Shown: positions 43,581-50,198 of the stretch, piece after piece | How positions within the stretch are numbered: the stretch's first letter is position 1 | Layout of the letters: each line of letters starts with the position of its first letter | NCBI RefSeq assembly: GCF_028292805.1 | Contig: NZ_JAQGLS010000055.1 | Location: 1 to 50,198 of the forward strand | Length of the DNA: 50,198 bases | DNA from: Ramlibacter sp. | GTDB taxonomy: Bacteria; Pseudomonadota; Gammaproteobacteria; Burkholderiales; Burkholderiaceae_C | Direction: 5' to 3' | Made by a program: the position numbers and the translations under genes | Notes under the pieces: generated by a model | Databases searched by the model: none | What the model was told of the DNA's origin: nothing | What the model saw: only the letters and a program-made list of their open reading frames with translations

Positions 43581-43600
43581 ATCCCCGCGCAGGCGGGGAT
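43581..43600. repeat. Dispersed ATCCCCGC/GCGGGGAT palindrome
   Basis: ATCCCCGC-GCAG-GCGGGGAT, preceded by GTC, is a clean copy of a repeat common in intergenic regions of many proteobacteria. A degraded variant is at 22355-22383. It follows the FadB-type stop by about 40 bases. Confidence 0.65.
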
Positions 43601-43622
43601 CCAGGGCCCGCCTTTCCACCCC

Positions 43623-43895
43623 ATGGACAAACGCATCTTCCTCACCCTCGCTGCCCTGCTGCGGTTGCCGCTGGCAGCCGTGGCTGTCGACACCAGGCGC
43701 CAGGGTTCGCGCCAGGTGCGGGTCGCGCCGGCGCCCTATCGCCGACAAACATCTACTGGTTCTCCCCGGTGCGGGTCAAGCCGAGGATCTGCCCCGGCCG
43801 CACCGCACCAACGAGGGCTGGCGGTCGCCGACCTCGGCGGGATCGTCCGCTTCTATCACCAGCTGCTGCGCAACCTGAACGCGCCGGCGCCCTGA
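43623..43895 (+). CDS. Unrecognised 90-codon ORF with a signal-like N-terminus, possibly decayed
   Basis: This fills the 381-base gap between the FadB-type gene and the thiolase. From the ATG at 43623 the frame reads [23 protein letters not shown], resembling an export signal. It then runs through an Arg/Ser/Pro-rich middle with no protein-like pattern, and ends [20 protein letters not shown]. The start and end look protein-like but the middle does not, so frame changes in an older gene are likely. No good ribosome-binding site is visible. I recognise no family. Confidence 0.25.
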   Translation: MDKRIFLTLAALLRLPLAAVAVDTRRQGSRQVRVAPAPYRRQTSTGSPRCGSSRGSAPAAPHQRGLAVADLGGIVRFYHQLLRNLNAPAP

Positions 43896-43923
43896 CCACG
43901 TACTTCCCCCAGAAAGGCCTCCC

Positions 43924-45099
<1,176 letters not shown>

Positions 45100-45112
45100 G
45101 CGCAGGGAAGGT

Positions 45113-46273
45113 ATGTCTTGCCTTCGTCCCACCCTCGACTTCCTGCTCAATGACTGGTTGCAGGCTGGTCGCCTTGCCCAGGGGCCGCGCTTTGCCGACC
45201 ATTCGCGCGAGACCTTCGACGCGGTTCTCGACACCTGCGAGCGGATCGCGCGCGAGAAATACGCGCCGTTCAATCTCCTGGTCGACACCGAGGAGCCACG
45301 CTTGGCCGGTGACAGAGTCATCCTGCCGCAGGCGACGCAGGCGACGCACGAGGCGCACCTGGCCTACGTCGCGTCCGGCATGATCGGCGCGGCGCAAGAC
45401 GACGGGGAGGGTGGCATGCAGCTGCCCTACACGATCGAGGCGGCGGCCGGCACCTTCTTCGCCACGGCTTCGGTCAGCATCGACGCCAGCCTGCTGACCA
45501 AGGGCAATGCCAACCTGCTGCTGGTGCACGGCACCCGGGCGCAAAAGGCAGCCTTCGCCCGCCCTGAGTTCGCCGGCCGCTTTGCCGGCACGATGTGCCT
45601 GCCGCAGCCGCAGGCCGGCTCCTCGCCGTCGGGCATCACGACCGGCGCGACGCCCGACGGCCGCGGCTTCGCAGCCGACCCGCTGGGCCCACGCTTTCGC
45701 CTCGAGGGCGACAAGATGTGGTTCTCGGCCGGCGAGCACGAGCTGGCCGAGAACATCGTCCACCTGGTGCCGGCCGAGATCCCGGGGCCGGACGGCAAGC
45801 TGGTGGCGGGCACGCGCGGCATCTCGCTGTTCATCGTTCCCAAGGCCGATCTGCTGGGGGCGCAAGGTGGTGATGGAGGACGGCAAGGGCCTGCAACTGC
45901 TGGCCGGCCGCATCGACTCCACCGTCGAGCGCGCGATCCCGCAGCCGCAGCTGGCCGAGCACGCCAAGGCGCTCGCTCAGGCGCTGCAGCGCGTGCTCGC
46001 GGCCACCCAGGCCGCCTGGGCCAGCGGCCAGTTGGCCCAAGCGCTGGCCAAGGCCGTGCCTTACATGCAGGCCTTCAGGCACCTGGTGATCGCCTGGGCC
46101 TGGCTGGACGTGCTGCTGGTGGTGCCCGCCGACAGCACGCGGCCGGCCGACGAAGGCCGCAGCCGCGGCGCCCGCTATTTCTTCCACTACGAGTTGCCCC
46201 GGGTCCCGGCCTGGCTGCGCGTGGTGGAGACCGTAACCCGACCTGCGCCACCATGCCCGAGGAGGCTTTCTGA
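45113..46273 (+). pseudogene. Acyl-CoA dehydrogenase gene with internal deletion and frame changes
   Basis: The first ~249 codons are a normal long acyl-CoA dehydrogenase start (LDFLLNDWLQAGRLAQ, then FAGTMCLPQPQAGSSPS, then GISLFIVPKADL). At about 45860 the sequence jumps directly to the C-terminal domain in another frame: RKVVMEDGKGLQLLAGRI, ALAKAVPYMQAFRHLVIAWA, RYFFHYELPRVPAWL. A last shift near 46230 returns to the first frame, giving the usual ending NPTCATMPEEAF. The middle, about 200 residues including the FAD/substrate core, is missing compared with the ~595-residue family. The tracked 386-residue ORF is therefore not a working enzyme. Confidence 0.82.
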
Positions 46274-46506
46274 AAACCACCACTGCCCGCAACCTGGCGC
46301 GCCTGCACGCGCTGATCTGGAGCCTGATCTTCGGCGGCCTGTTCGTCCTGGTGCTGGGCCTGGCGACGCAGCGATTCGACGACGCGGTCGGCTGGTCGCT
46401 GGTGGTCGTCGGCGGCCTGGCCGCGGCAGTCGGCGCGGTGCTGATCCTGGTGCGCGCGCGCCTGGTCGAAGCGCCCGCGGCCCCAGGCGCACAATCCGAC
46501 GCATGA
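46270..46506 (+). CDS. Small two-helix membrane protein with a CTG start (not in ORF track)
   Basis: A third frame, missed by the track, reads (L)KTTTARNLARLHALIWSLIF to a TGA at 46506, 78 residues. It has two membrane helices (ALIWSLIFGGLFVLVLGLA and WSLVVVGGLAAAVGAVLILV) and a basic/acidic tail. Third positions are strongly G/C. GGAGG lies 4 bases before a CTG at 46270 that overlaps the preceding TGA; no ATG, GTG or TTG fits before the first helix. It is 19 bases before the SDR gene. The family is unrecognised. Confidence 0.6.
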   Translation: MKTTTARNLARLHALIWSLIFGGLFVLVLGLATQRFDDAVGWSLVVVGGLAAAVGAVLILVRARLVEAPAAPGAQSDA

Positions 46507-46525
46507 CCCAAAGGAGACTTCCCGC

Positions 46526-47317
46526 ATGACGCGCACCGTGCAGCAATTGTTCAACCTGGAAGGCAAGACCGCGCTGGTCACGGGCGGCTCGCGCGGGCTC
46601 GGCCTGCAGATGGCGCACGCGCTCGGCGAAGCCGGCGCCCGGATCATGCTGACGTCGCGCAAGGCGGACGACCTGGAAGTGGCAACGGCCGACCTGCAGG
46701 CCGCCGGCATCGACGCCCGCTGGATCGCCGCCGACTGTGGCCGCGAGGGCGACATCCACAAGCTGGCCGACCAGACGCTCGAGCGCATGGGTGACGTCGA
46801 CATCCTCGTCAACAACGCGGGGGCCGCCTGGGGCGCACCGGCCGAAGACCATCCGCTGGACGGCTGGGACAAGGTGATGAACCTCAACGTGCGCGGCTAC
46901 TTCATCCTGAGCCAGCGCGTCGCCAAGAAAAGCATGATCCCGCGCCAGCGCGGCCGGATCATCAACATCGCCTCCATCGCCGGGCTGGGCGGCAACCCGC
47001 AAGGCATGCAGACCCTGGCGTACAACACGTCCAAGGGGGCGGTCATCACCTTCACCCAGGCGCTGGCCTGCGAGTGGGGCCGCTACGGCATCACAGTCAA
47101 CGCGATCTGCCCGGGGTTCTTTCCCAGCAAGCTGACGCAGGGCCTGCTCGAGCGCATGGGCGAGGAGAACATGGCGAAGCACGCGCCGCTGGGACGGCTG
47201 GGCGACGACGAGGACCTCAAGGGCACGGCGGTGCTGCTGGCCTCCGACGCCGGCAAGCACATCACCGGCCAGTGGCTGGCGGTGGACGGCGGCGTCAGCG
47301 TGGTCAGCGGGGGCTGA
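46526..47317 (+). CDS. Short-chain dehydrogenase/reductase
   Basis: The product is 263 residues of the classical SDR family. The NAD(P)-binding TGGSRGLGLQM is at about 20, NNAG at about 95, the catalytic serine in NIASIAG and the YxxxK pair in AYNTSKGAV. The C-terminal ITGQWLAVDGGVS is typical. The gene sits in the acyl-CoA cluster, which suggests a 3-hydroxyacyl/3-oxoacyl-CoA or related substrate, but this is inference. AAAGGAGA precedes the ATG. Confidence 0.92.
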   Translation: MTRTVQQLFNLEGKTALVTGGSRGLGLQMAHALGEAGARIMLTSRKADDLEVATADLQAAGIDARWIAADCGREGDIHKLADQTLERMGDVDILVNNAGAAWGAPAEDHPLDGWDKVMNLNVRGYFILSQRVAKKSMIPRQRGRIINIASIAGLGGNPQGMQTLAYNTSKGAVITFTQALACEWGRYGITVNAICPGFFPSKLTQGLLERMGEENMAKHAPLGRLGDDEDLKGTAVLLASDAGKHITGQWLAVDGGVSVVSGG

Positions 47318-47321
47318 GGCC

Positions 47322-47747
47322 GTGGCCGCCCCCAATCTGTTCGGCGTCGAGATTCCCTTCGTCAGCCACCTCGGCCTGGAGCTGGTGCTGATGGAAGGCG
47401 GCGCCTCCGAGCTGCGCTACCTGCCCAAACCCGAGCACATGAACTCCTTCATGGTCACCCACGGCGGCGCCGTGATGACCATGCTGGACGTGACGCTGGC
47501 CACCGCCGCGCGCAGCATCGACCTGGAGATCGGCGTGGTCACCATCGAGATGAAGACGTCCTTCATGCGGCCCTGCGTCGGCCAGCTGGTCTCGCGCGGC
47601 CGCCTGCTGCACCGCACCCGGTCCATGGCGTTCACCGAAGGCACGATCTACGACGCCCAGGGCAACGCCTGCGCGCATGCCACCGGCACCTTCAAGTACG
47701 TCAAGCGCCAGCCCACCGGCCCGCAAAGCGCCATTTCCACCGACTGA
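47322..47747 (+). CDS. PaaI-type hotdog thioesterase
   Basis: The product is 141 residues from a GTG start 4 bases after the SDR stop. The hotdog motif FMVTHGGAVMTMLDVTLATAA contains the HGG loop and the aspartate used by PaaI-type acyl-CoA thioesterases, followed by the strand VVTIEMKTSFMRPC. Enzymes of this type release free acids from aryl- or acyl-CoA and can relieve CoA trapping during degradation. Neighbours support acyl-CoA substrates. Confidence 0.9.
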   Translation: MAAPNLFGVEIPFVSHLGLELVLMEGGASELRYLPKPEHMNSFMVTHGGAVMTMLDVTLATAARSIDLEIGVVTIEMKTSFMRPCVGQLVSRGRLLHRTRSMAFTEGTIYDAQGNACAHATGTFKYVKRQPTGPQSAISTD

Positions 47748-47762
47748 CAGGCGAGGTTCCCC

Positions 47763-48779
47763 ATGCCCCAGAACGAGCAGATCCACCTGGACAACCGGCC
47801 CCAGGCCGAGGCCACGGCAAGCAACTTCAAGCTGGTCACCGGCCAGACGGCGCCGCTGCAGGAGGGGCAGGTGCTGGTGCGCCACCGGTTCCTGAGCCTG
47901 GATCCGTACATGCGCGGGCGCATGAACGACGCCAAGAGCTACACGGCGCCGCAGCCCGTGGGCCAGGTGATGCAGGGCGGCACGGCCGGCGAGGTGGTCG
48001 AGAGCCGCAACCCGAAGTTCAAGCCGGGCGACCAGGTGGTGGGCTTCGGCGGCTGGCAGGAGTACAGCGTGGTCGACGGCAACCAGCCGGGCGTGCTGCG
48101 CAAGGTCGACACCACGCACGTGCCGCTGTCGCACTATCTCGGCGCCGTCGGCATGCCGGGCGTGACCGCCTGGTACGGGTTGGAGAAAATCATCCAGCCG
48201 CAGGCCGGCCAGACCGTCGTGGTCAGCGCCGCCTCCGGCGCGGTCGGCAGCGCATTGGGCGCACTGGCCAAGGCCCGCGGCTGCCGCGCCGTCGGCATCG
48301 CCGGCGGGCCCGACAAGTGCCGCTACGTGGTCGAGGAACTGGGCTTCGATGCCTGCGTCGACTACAAGCTGCACAAGGATGCGCACTCGCTGTCCAAGGC
48401 GCTCCAGGAAGCCTGTCCCAAGGGCGTGGACGGCCACTTCGAGAACGTCGGCGGCATGGTGATGGATGCGGTGCTGTTGCGCATGAACGCCTTCGGCCGC
48501 ATCGCCTTGTGCGGAATGATCGCCGGCTACGACGGCCAGCCGATCCCGCTGACCTATCCGCAGCTGATCCTGACCAACCGGCTGCTGGTGCAGGGCTTCA
48601 TCGTCAGCGAACACATGGAGGTCTGGCCGCAAGCGCTGCAGGAACTGGGCATGCTGGTCGGCACCGGCAAGCTGCGCCCGCGCGAGTCGGTCGCGCAAGG
48701 CCTGGAATCCGCGCCGGAGGCGTTCCTCGGAATGCTCAAGGGCAAGAACTTTGGCAAGCAGCTGGTCAAGGTCGGCTGA
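47763..48779 (+). CDS. Zinc-independent medium-chain NADP-dependent oxidoreductase (MDR family)
   Basis: The product is 338 residues, like the leukotriene B4 dehydrogenase / CurA group that reduces enones with NADPH. Marks are FLSLDPYMRGRMND, GMPGVTAWYGL, the cofactor-binding SAASGAVGSALGALAK, VDGHFENVGG and RLLVQGFIVSEHM. No structural zinc cysteines are seen. The ribosome-binding site is weak (GGCGAGG). It lies between the thioesterase and an AidB-like dehydrogenase gene, consistent with unsaturated acyl or carbonyl turnover. Confidence 0.92.
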   Translation: MPQNEQIHLDNRPQAEATASNFKLVTGQTAPLQEGQVLVRHRFLSLDPYMRGRMNDAKSYTAPQPVGQVMQGGTAGEVVESRNPKFKPGDQVVGFGGWQEYSVVDGNQPGVLRKVDTTHVPLSHYLGAVGMPGVTAWYGLEKIIQPQAGQTVVVSAASGAVGSALGALAKARGCRAVGIAGGPDKCRYVVEELGFDACVDYKLHKDAHSLSKALQEACPKGVDGHFENVGGMVMDAVLLRMNAFGRIALCGMIAGYDGQPIPLTYPQLILTNRLLVQGFIVSEHMEVWPQALQELGMLVGTGKLRPRESVAQGLESAPEAFLGMLKGKNFGKQLVKVG

Positions 48780-48799
48780 TTTTTTCCGGAGCAGCCGCC

Positions 48800-50198
48800 G
48801 TGCCAGAGCTCACCCACGAAGTGTTCAACCAGCCGCAGCCGCTGGTCGACTACAACCTGCTTGAGACCAACCGCCCCCTGCGCGATGCGCTGCGGTTCAA
48901 CGCGCCGGCGCTCGACACCGGCGCGCTGTCCGGACTCGGCGCCTTGCTGGGCAGTGCGGAGATGCAGGCCCATGCCAGGCTGGCCAACGTCCACGGCCCG
49001 CAGCTCCAGACCCACGACCGCTTCGGCCGGCGCCTGGACGAGGTGGAGTTCCACCCGAGCTACCACGCGCTGATCCAGGCCGCGGTGCAGGCTGGCCTGC
49101 ACGGCACGCCCTGGGCGGCAGGCGGCCACGCGCACGTGCAGCGGGCGGCAGGCTTCATGCTGTTCACCGAGCTGGAGCCGTCCGTGCTGTGCCCGATCTC
49201 GATGACTTACGCGGTCACGCCGGCGCTGCGCGGCAACCCGGCGCTGTTCGCGGACTGGGGCCCCAAGCTCACCAGCCGCAACTACGACCCTGCCTTGAAG
49301 CCCTGGCACGCCAAGGCCGGCGTCACCATGGGCATGGGCATGACGGAAAAGCAGGGCGGCTCCGACGTGCGGGCCAACACCACCCGCGCCGAACCGGACG
49401 GCACCGATGCCTGGGGCCCGCGCTACAGCGTCACCGGCCACAAGTGGTTCTTCTCGGCGCCGATGTGCGACGCCTTCCTGGTGCTGGCCCAGACCGCCTC
49501 GGGCCTGAGCTGCCTGTTCCTGCCGCGCGTCTTGCCGGATGGCGCGCGCAATGCCATCCGCATCCAGCGCCTCAAGGACAAGCTGGGCAACAAGGCCAAT
49601 GCCAGCTCCGAAGTCGAGTTCCACCAGGCCTCGGCCTGGCTGGTGGGAGAGGAAGGCCGCGGCGTGCCGCAAATCCTCGAGATGGGGACCATGACGCGGC
49701 TGGACTGCGCGCTCGGCACCAGCGGGCTGATGCGGCAGGCGCTGGCCATTGCCTTGAACCACACGCGGCAGCGCGCCGCCTTCGGCAAGCGGCTGATCGA
49801 GCAGCCGCTGATGCGCAACGTGCTGGCCGACCTGGCGCTGGAAAGCGAAGCCGCCACTGCGCTGGCGATCCGCCTGGCGCGCGCCTTCGACCGGACCGGC
49901 GACGCCCACGAAGCCGCGATGGCGCGCTTGCTCACGCCCGTCGCCAAGTTCTGGATCTGCAAGCGCGGCAGCCACTTCGCCCAGGAGGCGATGGAATGCC
50001 TGGGCGGCAACGGCTACGTGGAGGAGGGCGGGCAGGGCATCATGGCCCGCATCTACCGCGAGATGCCGCTCAACTCGATCTGGGAAGGCGCCGGCAACAT
50101 CATGGCGCTGGACCTGCTGCGCGCCTTGCGCAAGGCCGACGCGGCGGCGGCCCTGGCCCAGGAACTGGCGCCGGCGCGCGGCGCGCACCCGGCGCTGG
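48800..50198 (+). CDS. AidB-like acyl-CoA dehydrogenase, cut by the window end
   Basis: A GTG start (VPELTHEVFNQPQPL) is preceded by CCGGAG at 8 bases; 466 codons are present without a stop, so the ORF track omits it. The N-terminal HEVFNQPQPLVDYNLLETN and PSVLCPISMTYAVTPAL, plus MGMGMTEKQGGSDVRANTT, GHKWFFSAPMCDAFLVLAQ and PLNSIWEGAGNIMALDLLR, match the AidB branch (E. coli AidB is 541 residues). AidB binds FAD and DNA and is alkylation-induced; related proteins act as isovaleryl-CoA-like dehydrogenases. The location in a beta-oxidation cluster favours metabolism. About 80-100 residues are missing. Confidence 0.9.
   Translation, partial: MPELTHEVFNQPQPLVDYNLLETNRPLRDALRFNAPALDTGALSGLGALLGSAEMQAHARLANVHGPQLQTHDRFGRRLDEVEFHPSYHALIQAAVQAGLHGTPWAAGGHAHVQRAAGFMLFTELEPSVLCPISMTYAVTPALRGNPALFADWGPKLTSRNYDPALKPWHAKAGVTMGMGMTEKQGGSDVRANTTRAEPDGTDAWGPRYSVTGHKWFFSAPMCDAFLVLAQTASGLSCLFLPRVLPDGARNAIRIQRLKDKLGNKANASSEVEFHQASAWLVGEEGRGVPQILEMGTMTRLDCALGTSGLMRQALAIALNHTRQRAAFGKRLIEQPLMRNVLADLALESEAATALAIRLARAFDRTGDAHEAAMARLLTPVAKFWICKRGSHFAQEAMECLGGNGYVEEGGQGIMARIYREMPLNSIWEGAGNIMALDLLRALRKADAAAALAQELAPARGAHPAL

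Noticed and set aside
45113-46273. 386-residue acyl-CoA dehydrogenase as a functional short enzyme
   Set aside because: After residue ~249 the tracked frame is Arg/Ala/Gly-rich nonsense, while real C-terminal domain sequence is in another frame; this is a broken gene.

Overview
The window is about 50 kb of GC-rich (roughly two-thirds G+C), densely coding chromosomal DNA from a betaproteobacterium. Everything fits Burkholderiales, most likely Comamonadaceae (Ramlibacter/Variovorax/Acidovorax-like). The clues are dapC-dapD in front of a probable PilT/PilU gene, smc-zipA-ligA, map-glnD, two orphan Bug/TctC periplasmic receptors, a beta-oxidation cluster with a FadB-type protein, and family-typical lengths throughout. 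I see no rRNA, tRNA, CRISPR array, integrase, transposase or phage gene. This is resident chromosome with local gene decay rather than an island.

Layout. 1-3459 (minus): start of a probable pilus ATPase gene, dapD, dapC, a decayed lipoprotein gene and a DUF72 gene. 3628-10335 (plus): smc, zipA, ligA. 10387-13358: ybaN-like gene, def, a small membrane protein antisense to the end of def, a Bug receptor, and a GlsB/YeaQ-type membrane protein with an apparent non-AUG start. 13382-16817 (minus): map-glnD. 16925-22346 (plus): purL carrying an in-frame repeat insertion, chorismate mutase, a second Bug receptor. 22380-24429: a decayed ABC-transporter receptor fragment, a lipoprotein metallo-hydrolase, a DUF1624 membrane protein. 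24534-27507: KatE catalase and a hemerythrin-like protein. 27650-31186 (minus): selO-msrB-yciB-bolA-parvulin operon with short overlaps.

31319-35722 (plus) is the most interesting part. A GNAT/FeeM-like (acyl-homoserine-lactone-synthase-superfamily) gene is interrupted at an A8 run. It overlaps a CqsS/PhcS-like six-helix hybrid histidine kinase with two receiver domains and an HPt domain, followed 8 bp later by a response-regulator/histidine-kinase protein. The layout (small-molecule synthase, membrane receptor kinase, RR-kinase) parallels Vibrio CqsA/CqsS and Ralstonia Phc cell-cell signalling, but with a different class of synthase. I propose it as a candidate undescribed acyl-signal circuit.

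35790-50198 (plus) is fatty-acid and amino-acid/acyl metabolism. It holds an acyl-CoA ligase, a LivHMGF ABC transporter without its receptor, a FadB-type hydratase/dehydrogenase behind a clear promoter and an inverted-repeat operator, and a thiolase. These are followed by an acyl-CoA dehydrogenase pseudogene (internal deletion plus frame changes), a small membrane protein, an SDR, a PaaI-type thioesterase, an MDR oxidoreductase and an AidB-like acyl-CoA dehydrogenase cut by the window end.

Recurring themes are several genes with a -10-like hexamer 6-7 nt before the start codon (possible leaderless mRNAs), dispersed GC-rich hairpin repeats at gene ends, and at least three decayed genes. All calls come from reading the sequence and the supplied translations. 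No database search was run.
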